Source: Planctomycetota bacterium (GTDB lineage Bacteria > Planctomycetota > UBA8108 > SXIK01). From it: a DNA stretch of 33,740 bases. A model generated the notes under the pieces. The model searched no databases and was not told the DNA's origin. It saw only the letters and a list, made by a program, of their open reading frames with translations. Position 1 is the stretch's first letter, and each line of letters begins with the position of its first letter. The translations under genes and the position numbers were made by a program. The stretch is taken from contig JACQVW010000621.1 in NCBI GenBank assembly GCA_016209535.1, forward strand, positions 1-33,740, written 5' to 3'. This document shows, piece by piece, positions 7,601 through 14,965 of this stretch.

Positions 7601-8399
7601 CCTCGCGCTTCTCCGCGGGCCCGACCTCCTCGAGCAGCACCGCGCGCACGTCGACCCGGAAGAGGTCGGTGCCGGCGATGGGGTGAAGCTCGACCTCGGC
7701 CGTGAAACCCAGGGCGAGCTTCGAGACGACGGGATCGATGACCGCGAGGATGCCCGTCATGTTGGCCTGGTGGTCTCGCAGGTAGGCCTTGACCCTGCCG
7801 TTCCCGGCGCGCGCGCGGCTCTCGCCGCGGAGGGTGAAGGTGACGAGCTGCCCCTCGCCGCCGGCCCGGGCCAGCGCCGCGTCGAGCTCGGCGCCAGGGA
7901 GCCACGGGGCCGGGTCGTCCGCGGCGGGGCCGAGGGCCGCGGCGGGGATGCAGGCGACGTCGACGGTCAGGAGCGTCTCGCGCCGCGCGCGCAGGGAGTC
8001 GAGGAGGCGCGCGATCTCCTCCTGGACCTCGTCGGTCTGCACGATGACGAGCTCGTTTTCCCGCTCGGCGATCGAGTTGCGTTCGTCGGCCCAGGAGTGC
8101 GGGGCGACGTGCCCGCGGATCATGGCCTCGACCGCTTCCGGAGAGAGGCGGTCGCCGTCTATCTCCAGCCGGAGCGGCGGGACGGTCTCCTCGTCTCTCG
8201 CGAGCCTGGATCTCACCCGGCGCGTCCAGGCGTCGAGCCCCCACGCTTCGAGGAGCAGGCTGCCCGCAGACGGCCAGGGCGCCTCGGAGAACTCGGTCGG
8301 CTCTTCGAGCCAGCTCAGGTCGTGGGCTCGTGTCCCGCGCGGAGCCTCCTCCGCGAGGGGCACAGTGACGAGCAACGAGATCGAAAGCAGTGCGTGCAC
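4692..8399 (-). CDS. Large secreted protein with four divergent secretin-like units
   Basis: A product of about 1,235 residues with an N-terminal signal peptide (hydrophobic ALLSISLLVTVPLA). An ideal Shine-Dalgarno GGAGG (8409-8405) lies 5 bases before the GTG at 8399; the GTG at 8405 overlaps it and is less likely. Four units repeat, starting near residues 80, 337, 663 and 988. Each has a helix-strand segment of the type (S)PETVLGLVRDLVAPDSW, a strand like RLVVTQAAEILEQLESL, then a beta-rich stretch. Units 1 and 3 end in motifs like LLVPEGKTAVAGLV, which recalls the 'dGqTvviGGL' strand of secretin domains. Secretins form outer-membrane rings, but this protein lacks one clear C-terminal secretin domain and has the modules in tandem. 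I infer a periplasmic or outer-membrane structural protein; the function is unknown. It is transcribed away from its neighbour at 8546. Confidence 0.8.
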   Translation of the reverse strand: MHALLSISLLVTVPLAEEAPRGTRAHDLSWLEEPTEFSEAPWPSAGSLLLEAWGLDAWTRRVRSRLARDEETVPPLRLEIDGDRLSPEAVEAMIRGHVAPHSWADERNSIAERENELVIVQTDEVQEEIARLLDSLRARRETLLTVDVACIPAAALGPAADDPAPWLPGAELDAALARAGGEGQLVTFTLRGESRARAGNGRVKAYLRDHQANMTGILAVIDPVVSKLALGFTAEVELHPIAGTDLFRVDVRAVLLEEVGPAEKREGFFGELELPRLRERALATTLVLPAGAAGLAGIVQPGAARRDFAVLARVRPAAAPARAPAAAPGGTLELRVYDASFLLEPFPGEAEALDPETLLDLVRASDPEAWLDDRTTLSIEAGGFLLATARAATHAQVERLLGGLARERAAVAAIDVRCLEGPLAEVLTARRAAEGGLVLPVGWAPGPGLREVFRVRLQGAPGASLEARSMETRRFIAELPTGCGTMCFRSDPVPEPVVQSAGEGVEVVAALRGTLDPRRVAVALELDHGRAGFEGSANVLLPADFVLRRRLDLAAGASGSSDAPRAAAWLPAAIDLPRQERRGGDASLALPEARLAVLAVEDAGEGSGRMLVAEVRRFRNGPAPEAASRDRRRPPRVLDLRFPLATAQGTGASALAPAPQLRTERFDWLSSREPRRFIEGGASTLEPSPETVLGLVRDLVAPDSWEEDARSLALRGGRLVVTQAAEILEQLESLAALLEHRALRAVVVDLALVPPEALAAAAPGALEPGASPWLDLEVFERAVAANPARAAVLSRAVREGMPIQLLPRAADLLLGDYEANHVGTVPVVEPVVSPAFAGPHAEARVLRVPLAGWLRVDLRLGKLSPRGRPERRSLVYGDLDLPASEELHIGTSLLVPEGKTAVAGLVALPAPGKDGEPSQAPPAAFAALVRVRSWQPDGPPAAPGLPRLFELGHVQDAPAFGIAIPRGPAAAEPPARADRSGKVKKFIDVEPPPPLLSFSKAQVTEAAGALFLAGPEAEAEKLRAFLEGTARESARAVTVDLWQGSAAREEVAGAAPLLDAAWRERMATRPGTRVRVTASSGTWASAAAVLTRKFVADVSRASGGNGSIVLAVDDPKVAFTGSGLILDVRATPATLAGEPAARLHLRGEVARPPRFGRQVQVPASRAALHPDAATGAPPSLAPERLALDLPEEDSDRIEHSATVPLGRPVLLKAISDPAEPGKVRALVALVHATGP

Positions 8400-8457
8400 G
8401 GGCACCTCCGCGGGCGGGTTCAGCCCAGGACTCTACTCTCGGCGGGAACGGGGTCGA

Positions 8458-8498
8458 GGGTAGGGGAGCCACAGCCCCTGTGCAAGGGCTAACTACCC
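8458..8498. promoter_or_regulatory. Nested inverted repeat in a divergent intergenic region
   Basis: Outer arms GGGTAG (8458-8463) and CTACCC (8493-8498) enclose inner arms AGCCC (8473-8477) and GGGCT (8486-8490). It lies between two divergently transcribed genes (starts 8399 minus and 8546 plus), where a shared operator or leader hairpin is plausible. No convincing -35/-10 pair was found. Confidence 0.22.
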
Positions 8499-8545
8499 CG
8501 TACACCGCCTCGTGGCTGCGCATCGACGATCGATGGAGGTGCGAG

Positions 8546-8845
8546 TTGACAGGTTCAGGCCGGTCGTTTGCTCTTGGAGGGGTTCTTGGTGGGGCAATCA
8601 GCGCGCTGATCGGTGGCGCTGCTGGTGTCATTCAGTACTTCCACTGGGAATCACACCGCGTACCGGCGGATTGGATCGACTGGGGTGGGGTGACCGCCCA
8701 TATAGGACTCTGGGCGCTGCCAGTCGTGGGTGCTCTGGTCGGACTTGTCCTCGGGATCGTTACCGTCCTGGCACGACGAAGCTTCGGACATAGACCGCAA
8801 GAAGGTGAGCTCGGAGTGTCGTCTGGATTGCGCAAGGAATGTTGA
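8546..8845 (+). CDS. Small two-helix membrane protein, unknown function
   Basis: A 99-residue product starting with TTG at 8546, chosen because GGAGG (8535-8539) stands 6 bases upstream; the open frame continues further 5' but that part has no ribosome binding site and overlaps the divergent gene's leader. Two membrane segments are evident: FALGGVLGGAISALIGGAAG (about 9-28) and LWALPVVGALVGLVLGIVTV (about 49-68). They are joined by a polar loop with three tryptophans, and a short basic/acidic tail follows. The N-terminal segment is glycine/alanine-rich like helix-packing segments. Local GC is visibly lower than in the neighbours, suggesting a different origin. I do not recognise the family. 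Confidence 0.55.
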   Translation: MTGSGRSFALGGVLGGAISALIGGAAGVIQYFHWESHRVPADWIDWGGVTAHIGLWALPVVGALVGLVLGIVTVLARRSFGHRPQEGELGVSSGLRKEC

Positions 8846-8882
8846 TCCTGTAGCCGAGCCTATGCGTACGACCTGTCAGTCT

Positions 8883-8901
8883 GCCCCACTTGCGGTGGGG
8901 C
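8883..8901 (+). terminator. GC hairpin after the small membrane gene
   Basis: GCCCCAC (8883-8889) pairs perfectly with GTGGGGC (8895-8901) around TTGCG, 37 bp after the TGA at 8845. A G-rich stretch rather than a T-run follows, so it is a weak terminator candidate. The remaining bases to 9074 show no gene and no clear promoter. Confidence 0.35.
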
Positions 8902-9074
8902 GGGGTGGAAGGAGACCAGGTGAAACCAAGCTGGTAGGTTGACGCAGCGGCGTTGGAATCTCCCCGTGGCCGCCGACCCTTGAGTAGAGCTCAATCGCAC
9001 CTGTCACGCCCCGCCCCCGAGCGATTCTGCTTCCCTGGACGCCTTTCCCACCCGTGGAGCTCATGGAGGTCTCT

Positions 9075-9983
9075 GTGAAGCACGCAACGCGGTCGAACCG
9101 GGCTCTTCTCGTCCTCGCGCTCCTCTCCTTCGCGGCCTGGCCGGGGGCGCCGGCAGGCGCGCAGCTCATCCTCGAGCTACTCGACAGCTCGAGCGCGGCC
9201 ATCTCGGCCGACGGCAGCACCGTCGTCGGCATGAGCTTCACCCTCGGGACCTTCCAGGCCTCCCGATGGACCCGGGCCCGAGGCACGGAAGGCCTCGGCG
9301 ACCTCCCCGGCGGGGAGAGCTCCAGCTTCGCGACCGCAGTCTCGGCCTCGGGGGGCTTCGTCGTGGGCCTCTCGAGCTCGGCCAACGGCACCGAGGCCTT
9401 CCGCTGGACGCCGGCGGGCGGCATGGAGGGGCTCGGCGACATCGAGGGCGGCGGCTTCCACAGCGAGGCGTACGGCGTCTCGGGGGACGGCTCCGTCGTC
9501 GCGGGCTACGCGAGCTACGGCTCGGGCTTCCACGCCTTCCGCTGGAAGGGTGGGACGATGGAGGACCTCGACGACCTCGACCCCAAGTACAACCACCAGA
9601 GCTATGCCTTCGCGGTGAGCGCCGACGGCTCCGTCATCGCCGGGTCGAGCGACACCGCCTACCCGCTCCTCGAGCACGAGGCGTGCCTGTGGAAGGAGGG
9701 CGAGGACGGGCCGAAGGGCCTCGGCCAGCTCCCCGGCAGCCCCACGATGTTCTCGCGCGCCCTGGCCCTGTCTGCGGACGGCTCCGTCGTCGCCGGCTGG
9801 GGGACATCGGGAAGCTCGGGAGCCGCGGGCCACGAGGCCTTCATCTGGTCCGAGGGCAAGATGGAGGGGCTCGGCGACCTGCCGGGCGGCCGGTTCTACA
9901 GCGAGGCCTACGCGGTCTCGCGCGATGGCTCGATGGTGCTCGGCATGAGCGAGACGGGCAGGGGTCAGGAAGCGTTCGTGTGA
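9075..9983 (+). CDS. HAF-repeat secreted protein, N-terminal half of an interrupted gene
   Basis: The start is the GTG at 9075, 5 bases after GGAGG (9065-9069). It gives a basic n-region (KHATRSNR), a hydrophobic core (ALLVLALLSFAAW) and an AGA cleavage site. Six to seven HAF repeats follow, with recurring words such as VSADGSVVAG, EAFRWT and MEGLGDLPGG. These repeats are typical of extracellular beta-propeller-like proteins. The frame ends at a TGA (9981-9983) exactly where the repeat requires tryptophan: EAFV-stop-TRASGMRRLLD instead of EAFVW. The same frame then continues without a shift into the ORF at 9999. This was therefore probably one gene of 885 codons running from 9075 to 11732. 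The split is a single-base nonsense change or sequence error. Confidence 0.75.
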   Translation: MKHATRSNRALLVLALLSFAAWPGAPAGAQLILELLDSSSAAISADGSTVVGMSFTLGTFQASRWTRARGTEGLGDLPGGESSSFATAVSASGGFVVGLSSSANGTEAFRWTPAGGMEGLGDIEGGGFHSEAYGVSGDGSVVAGYASYGSGFHAFRWKGGTMEDLDDLDPKYNHQSYAFAVSADGSVIAGSSDTAYPLLEHEACLWKEGEDGPKGLGQLPGSPTMFSRALALSADGSVVAGWGTSGSSGAAGHEAFIWSEGKMEGLGDLPGGRFYSEAYAVSRDGSMVLGMSETGRGQEAFV

Positions 9984-9998
9984 ACCCGCGCCTCGGGC

Positions 9999-11732
9999 AT
10001 GCGCCGGCTCCTGGACGTCTTCGCCTCGGACGGCGTCGAGATGGCCGGCTGGTCGCTCCTGTCCGACGTCCGGGGGATCTCGAGCTCCGGCATCATGACC
10101 GCGAACGGCGACCGCGGGGGCTGGATCGTGAAGGGGCAGAGCGACCGGGACGGCGACGGGCTCTACGACCACTGGGAGACGGCTGGGATCGATTTCAACC
10201 GGGACGGCACCGTCGACCTGCTCCTCCCGGACGCCGACCCGGACCACAAGGATGTCTACCTCGAGGTCGACTACATGGACTGCCTCCTGGGCGGCTGCGC
10301 GCCCCTGGACGGGCACAACCACCTGCCGGCGAGAGACGTCATCGAGGCGGTCGCGAAGGCCTTCGACGAGGCCCCCGTCGAGAACCCCGACGGCGTCACG
10401 GGCATCCACCTCCACGTCGACTGGGCGAGCGCCGACCCCCTGCCCGAGGTGGACCCCATCCTCTTCCTCGCGCGCGGGCCGGGCGCACTCGACGACTTCG
10501 ATGACCTCAAGGCGCTCTTCTTCGGCACCGACGCGGAGCGGAACGCGAGGAAGCCCGGCGGCGCGAGCAACGCGGCCAACGTCCTCGGCGCGAAGCGCCG
10601 CGCCTACCGCTACGCCATCTTCGGCCATGACTTCGCTCCCGTCCGCGGCGCCTCCGGCTGGGCCGAGATCGGCGGGAACGACCTCGTCGTCACCCTCGGC
10701 GGGTGGGACGCCCGCATGGTGGCGGCCGCTGGCGGCCTCGGCGAGGCCGCGAAGGGCACGCTCCTCCACGAGCTGGGGCACACCCTCGGCCTTCGCCACG
10801 GCGGCCGGGACGACATCAACTGCAAGCCGAACTACCTGAGCGTCATGAGCTACGCATACCAGACGCGCGCCGCCGACCCGAAGCGCCCCCTCGAGTACTC
10901 GGGGGCGAAGCTCGCCACGCTCGACGAGACGAAGCTCGACGAGACGCTGGGGATCCGGGGGCCCGCGGGCCGCGTGGTCGTCCACGGCATTGGCCAGAGC
11001 GGGCGCCTGCCGGCGAAGCTCCCGGCGGCGGACGGTCCCGTGGACTGGAACGGAGACGGCGACGCCGCGGACGCGGACGCGACGACGGCGGCGGGGGAGC
11101 CGGACCCCAACTTCATCCGGATCCTGGTGGGACCGGGCGACCTGAGGACCCTCTGCCCGAGGAGCCCGGACGAGATCCTCGCCGGCTTCGAGGACTGGCC
11201 GAACCTCGTCTACAACTTCCGGCTCTCCCCCGAGTACGCCGACGGGCTCCGGTCTTCCTCCCTGGACGCGGAGCTGACCGGCGAGGAGGTCCTCGGCCTC
11301 GCGCTCTCCATCGACTACGACTCGGACGGTCTCTCGAACGCCGAGGACAACTGCCCCGCCGACTCCAACCCCGCCCAGGAGGACTCGGACTCCGACGGCG
11401 TCGGCGACGCGTGCGAGGCGGGCGGCTCCACGGCGGGGCTCCAGCGGCCCGGCGACTCGAACCAGGACGGCCGCCTCGACCTCTCGGATGGCGTCTACCT
11501 CCTCGGGTACCTCTTCCAGGGCTCCGTCGCGCGGCTCCCCTGCGGCGACGGCACGCTCGGCGAGGCGGGGAACGTCCGGCTCCTCGACTCGAACGGCGAC
11601 GGCTCGGTCGACCTCTCCGACGCCGTGCACGTCTTCGGGTACCTGTTCCTCGGGTCCGCGCTGCCCGCCCTGGGGTCCGCGTGGACGCCCATCGAGGGCT
11701 GCCCGGAGAACGGGGCGAGGTGCGGGGCCTGA
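9999..11732 (+). CDS. Metzincin-type zinc protease with thrombospondin-3 and dockerin-like repeats (C-terminal part)
   Basis: This continues the frame of the preceding HAF-repeat gene after the TGA at 9981. Its first residues (GMRRLLDVFASDGVEMAGW) are the last HAF unit, so 9999 is not a natural start and it has no signal peptide of its own. Numbered from 9075, a Ca-binding stretch (DRDGDGLYDHWE, then the duplicated 92-bp segment) precedes the protease domain. That domain has the zinc motif HELGHTLGLRH (565-575) and the Met-turn YLSVMSY. A thrombospondin type-3 segment (DSDGLSNAEDNCPADSNP) and two dockerin-like EF-hand repeats (DSNQDGRLDLSDG and DSNGDGSVDLSDA) follow near the C-terminus. The metzincin zinc site looks intact. 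It would be an extracellular, calcium-stabilised protease if the stop is read through or is an error. Confidence 0.78.
   Translation: MRRLLDVFASDGVEMAGWSLLSDVRGISSSGIMTANGDRGGWIVKGQSDRDGDGLYDHWETAGIDFNRDGTVDLLLPDADPDHKDVYLEVDYMDCLLGGCAPLDGHNHLPARDVIEAVAKAFDEAPVENPDGVTGIHLHVDWASADPLPEVDPILFLARGPGALDDFDDLKALFFGTDAERNARKPGGASNAANVLGAKRRAYRYAIFGHDFAPVRGASGWAEIGGNDLVVTLGGWDARMVAAAGGLGEAAKGTLLHELGHTLGLRHGGRDDINCKPNYLSVMSYAYQTRAADPKRPLEYSGAKLATLDETKLDETLGIRGPAGRVVVHGIGQSGRLPAKLPAADGPVDWNGDGDAADADATTAAGEPDPNFIRILVGPGDLRTLCPRSPDEILAGFEDWPNLVYNFRLSPEYADGLRSSSLDAELTGEEVLGLALSIDYDSDGLSNAEDNCPADSNPAQEDSDSDGVGDACEAGGSTAGLQRPGDSNQDGRLDLSDGVYLLGYLFQGSVARLPCGDGTLGEAGNVRLLDSNGDGSVDLSDAVHVFGYLFLGSALPALGSAWTPIEGCPENGARCGA
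10187..10278 (+). repeat. 92-bp direct repeat, copy 2 (inside the protease gene)
   Basis: This matches 4300-4391 at 91 of 92 positions. Here it is in frame and encodes the conserved Ca-binding region just upstream of the metzincin domain, so this is the parental copy. Confidence 0.93.
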
Positions 11733-11741
11733 GGCCGCGCT

Positions 11742-12533
11742 TCACTGCTCCTGGAAGAGCTCCCCGGCCCGCCAGTCGTGGCTGCTCGTCGCGGAGCGCC
11801 CCTGGCCGCCGGCTACGGACGACCAGGTGCCGTCCGCCCGATTGGCCTGCCCGCCGGTCACGGAGGCGTAGATGCCCCCCGCCGTGTGCTCGCAGCCGCC
11901 GCTCACGGAGGAGTGCTCGCCGCCGGCGAAGTTCAAGTAGCCGCCGCTCACCGCGGCGTACCTGCCGGTGGCCGAGCTCTGCGACCCCCCCGTCACGGAG
12001 GCATAGGCGCCGGAGACCGTGTTGTTCATGCCCGCGAGGAGGCCTCCGAAGCTCGAGTAGTTGCCTCCCTTCCCCGCCACGACGTTGTGGGAGCCGGAGC
12101 GGTTGTTCCCGGCGGCGCGGGGCTCCTGGTAGCCGACGATCAGGTTGCCCGCGCCGTTCTTGGTCTCGGTGCTCCCTTGCCCGTTGACGACCTGGAGGTT
12201 CACGCCGCTCACGCGCAGGGTCTTCACCACGTTGCCCTGGTCATCGACGGGGAGATCCACGAGGCTCATCGTGCCGAGGATCTGCTCCTGCTCCGCCGTG
12301 AGGCCTCCCCCCTGCTGCGCGACGGCGACGGGGTCGGGTCCGCCCTTGAAGAGCCACAAGAGCATGTAGACGACGTCGCTCACGTCGCGGAAGCCGTCCC
12401 CGTTGGTGTCCCCGTTCTCGGTGGCTTCCGCTCCCGCGCCGCCGCCTCGGGTCTCCGCGGAGGTCTCCCGCCAGAGGCGGCCGCCGAGGAGGAGCGCGTT
12501 CACGAGGAGGAGGAGAGCGATCAGCGTCTTCAT
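11742..12533 (-). CDS. Secreted protein with N-terminal dockerin-like motif and YadA-head-like repeats
   Basis: A 263-residue product. The ATG at 12533 has an AGGA upstream and begins a signal peptide (KTLIALLLLVNALLLGG). One dockerin-like EF-hand follows (DTNGDGFRDVSDVVYMLLWL, about 42-61). After a linker, residues about 150-255 hold short glycine/serine repeats of the type ASVTGGSQSSATGRYAAVSG and YLNFAGGEHSSVSGG. These resemble the left-handed beta-roll of YadA/Hia adhesin heads. No stalk or membrane anchor is present, so it is not a trimeric autotransporter. The dockerin-like motif is at the N-terminus, whereas in the convergent protease gene (9 bp away) it is C-terminal. A surface or matrix role is inferred. 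Confidence 0.75.
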   Translation of the reverse strand: MKTLIALLLLVNALLLGGRLWRETSAETRGGGAGAEATENGDTNGDGFRDVSDVVYMLLWLFKGGPDPVAVAQQGGGLTAEQEQILGTMSLVDLPVDDQGNVVKTLRVSGVNLQVVNGQGSTETKNGAGNLIVGYQEPRAAGNNRSGSHNVVAGKGGNYSSFGGLLAGMNNTVSGAYASVTGGSQSSATGRYAAVSGGYLNFAGGEHSSVSGGCEHTAGGIYASVTGGQANRADGTWSSVAGGQGRSATSSHDWRAGELFQEQ

Positions 12534-12611
12534 CGGTTCGTCCTTTCGTTCTCTGGGAGGGCCGGATCGGGCCTCCTCTTCCGGCGGCGGCCTCGGCCCT
12601 CGCCCTGGACC

Positions 12612-12617
12612 ATTGTA
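12612..12617 (-). promoter_or_regulatory. Possible -10 box for the dockerin/YadA-head gene
   Basis: The minus strand reads TACAAT at 12617-12612, one base from the sigma-70 consensus. It lies about 80 bp upstream of the ATG at 12533, in an otherwise very GC-rich 164-bp gap. The -35 region is poor. Confidence 0.22.
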
Positions 12618-12697
12618 GCGCGCGGTGCCGAGCCGCCTCGACTTCGATCCCGAGACGAGGGTGGTGGGAGGGGGGCGGTGAGGCGCCTCGCGGCCCC

Positions 12698-13957
12698 TCA
12701 CACGGCCGGCCGCACGTCCCGCTTGGACGGGTCGAAGAGCGCCTTGCGGCCGGTCACGTAGGCAATGTCGCCGAGGACGACGGCCACGCCTTGCTTGTAG
12801 CCGGCGTCCATGTCGGCGGCGGGCGCCTTGCGCGTGCGGATGCACTCGAGCCAGTTGAGCATGTGGTCCTGGGTCTGCGGCAGCTCGAGGGCCTTCTTCT
12901 CCCTCGGTCGCTCCGCGTGGTCGCTCCCCTCCCCCGAGACGACCGGCTCGCCCGGGTTGTGCCCGAAGGCGGTCCGCACCACGCCCTTCTCGAAGAAGAA
13001 GACCGTGGTCTCGTTGTCGACGGCGCTCCCGAAGTGGGTGCTGAAGTGCGTGACGAAGCCCTCGGGGTAGTCGAGGACCACCGTCACCGTGTCGGGCGCG
13101 GTCCTCCGCCGGTCGCTCGTGGGCGCGTAGATCCCCCCGTGGGCGACGGCCGAGACCGGGAAGCCGCAGCCCGTCGCGGCGTGGACGAAGTCGCTGAAGT
13201 GGCTCATCCAGCCGCCGATGGTGCCGCTCGAGAAGTCGTGGTAGCCCATCCACGAGCCGTGCTGGTCCGGGTCGAACGGCCGGTGCGGCCGGTTGTAGAG
13301 GAACGCCTTCCAGTCCGTATCGGACTCCTTCTCGGGCCGGGCGTAGTGGTTCCAGTAGGGCGCGTAGGCCGTCTCGGTGGACTCGACGCGGAAGAGCCTC
13401 CCCATCTTGCCCGACGCGTGGAGAGCCCGGCACGCCGCGGCGCCGGGGCTCGATCGGCCCTGGGTCCCGTGCTGGACCACGGCCTTCGCGGCCACGACGG
13501 CGTCGTAGGCGCGGTTCAGCTCGTCCATGTCCATGGCGATGGGCTTCTCGATGTAGGCGTCCTTCCCTGCCTGCACCGCGTCGATGAGCTGTCCGCAGTG
13601 CTGGTGGTCGGGGGTCGCGATGATGACGGCGTCGATGTCGTTGTCCTCGAGGAGCTTCCGGTGGTCGGCGTAGAGCTTGGGATCGAGGTCGAAACGCCGC
13701 TTGATGTGGCTCGCCATGCTCTCGAGCTGCTGCTTCCAGACGTCGCAGGCCGCGACGACGGCGGCGTTGGCCTGGACGGCGACGTTCTTCACCCACTGCG
13801 TGTGCCAGCGGTTGCGCCCCCCGCAGCCGATCTGGCCGATCCGGATCCTGTCGGCGGCCCCGGCCGCGCGGCCGTAGGCCGCCGCGGTGAGGCCGGCAGC
13901 CCCGAGGGCGAGGGTGCTCTGGACGAAACGACGGCGGGTGACTCTCCTGGGTTCCAT
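12698..13957 (-). CDS. Tat-exported Gfo/Idh/MocA-family oxidoreductase
   Basis: The product is 419 residues. An N-terminal twin-arginine signal (VTRRRFVQSTLALGAAG, about 6-22) is followed by an NAD(P)-binding Rossmann fold (RIRIGQIGCGGRNR) and the family motif IEKPIAMDMDE with its conserved lysine. The C-terminal half is the alpha/beta sheet domain (for example TIGGWMSHFSDFVHAATG) and ends at VRPAV. These enzymes oxidise or epimerise sugars and inositols, and Planctomycetes encode many exported copies. The start at 13957 has GGAGC about 7 bases upstream. The gene is divergent from the isomerase-glycosidase operon at 14069, and the 111-bp gap presumably holds both promoters. All expected segments are present, unlike the relative at 24610-25240. 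Confidence 0.87.
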   Translation of the reverse strand: MEPRRVTRRRFVQSTLALGAAGLTAAAYGRAAGAADRIRIGQIGCGGRNRWHTQWVKNVAVQANAAVVAACDVWKQQLESMASHIKRRFDLDPKLYADHRKLLEDNDIDAVIIATPDHQHCGQLIDAVQAGKDAYIEKPIAMDMDELNRAYDAVVAAKAVVQHGTQGRSSPGAAACRALHASGKMGRLFRVESTETAYAPYWNHYARPEKESDTDWKAFLYNRPHRPFDPDQHGSWMGYHDFSSGTIGGWMSHFSDFVHAATGCGFPVSAVAHGGIYAPTSDRRRTAPDTVTVVLDYPEGFVTHFSTHFGSAVDNETTVFFFEKGVVRTAFGHNPGEPVVSGEGSDHAERPREKKALELPQTQDHMLNWLECIRTRKAPAADMDAGYKQGVAVVLGDIAYVTGRKALFDPSKRDVRPAV

Positions 13958-14068
13958 GGCGCGCTCCTTTGCTTGCGGTGTGCATAGCAACTTCCCTCGC
14001 CGGGCCCTCCCCTGCTGTGACTCCGGTCGCGGACCGGGCGCCCCGGGTCCCGGCGATGATCGAGGGCC

Positions 14069-14965
14069 ATGAGACGAGACCTTCCGAGCCGGAGAGAGCT
14101 CCTTCGCGTCCTCGGCGCCGCGCCGGCCGCCTAGCTGAGCGCCGCCTGTCTGCCCGCCGCCGCCCTCGGCCGCCTCGCGGGCGCCCAGGAGGCGAAGAAG
14201 GCCCCGTGGGCCGAGGAGCCGAAGGGCCCGTACGCCCCCTTCCGCATGGCGATCCAGAGCTACTCCTTGAGGAAGCTCGAGTTCCAGGATGCCATCGACG
14301 CCGCGTACGAGCTGGGCTTCGAGTACGTCGAGCTGTGGCCCGGCCACCTGCCCCTGGACCTCGACGAGGGCGAGTTTCGCCGCCGCGTGAGGGCCATGCG
14401 GCAGAACGTTCTGCGCAGGATCGCCTACGGGGTCGTGGAGCTCACCGCGGACCACGAGAAGAACCGGAGGGTCTTCGAGCTCGCCAAGAGGCTCAACCTC
14501 TACGCCCTCACGGCGAGCCCGGCGCCGGACAGCTTCGAGAGCGTCGAGAAGCTCGTCGAGGAGCACCGGATCGCGGTCGCCATCCACAACCACGGGCCCG
14601 AGGACGCGCGCTACGGCAAGCCGGAGCTGATCGAGAAGGCGATCGCGCGCCGGCACAAGCTCATCGGCCTGTGCATCGACACGGGCCACTTCCTGCGGGC
14701 CGGGGCGAAGCCGGACGACGTGGCGAAGCAATTCAAGGACCGCGTCTTCGCCGTCCACCTGAAGGACGTGAGGTCGGAGGGCGGGAAGTCGAAGGACGTC
14801 CTCCTCGGCCAGGGCGACCTGGACCTCGCCGAGTTCCTGCGGGCCCTGAAGGACTCGGGGTTCAAGGGGGGCCTGGCCCTCGAGTACGAGGACGAGCCCG
14901 ACGACCCCGTCCCCTCGATCAAGAAGTGCCTCCAGGCGGTCGCGGAGGCGGTGAAGAAGCTGTGA
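14069..14965 (+). CDS. Sugar phosphate isomerase/epimerase (TIM barrel) with an amber codon in its signal peptide
   Basis: The frame from ATG 14069 encodes a Tat-like signal (PSRRELLRVLGAAPAA), then TAG at 14132-14134 (codon 22), then more signal and linker (LSAACLPAAALGRLAGAQE). From about codon 58 comes a complete AP-endonuclease-2-type TIM barrel. Visible barrel motifs are FRMAIQSYSLRKLEF, FEYVELWPGHL, VAIHNHGPED, IGLCIDTGHFLRAG and FAVHLKDV, with His, Asp and Glu residues suited to metal binding. Translation could restart at ATG 14246, giving a 239-residue cytoplasmic enzyme without the signal. The stop (14963-14965) overlaps the next gene's GTG. Homologues in this phylum usually carry an intact export signal, so the TAG is a nonsense mutation or sequence error. 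The substrate is unknown. Confidence 0.8.

Noticed and set aside
9177-11630. An 817-codon antisense frame over the HAF/metzincin gene
   Set aside because: Val/Arg/Glu-rich shadow frame; the sense strand has a signal peptide, HAF repeats, HELGH and dockerin motifs.
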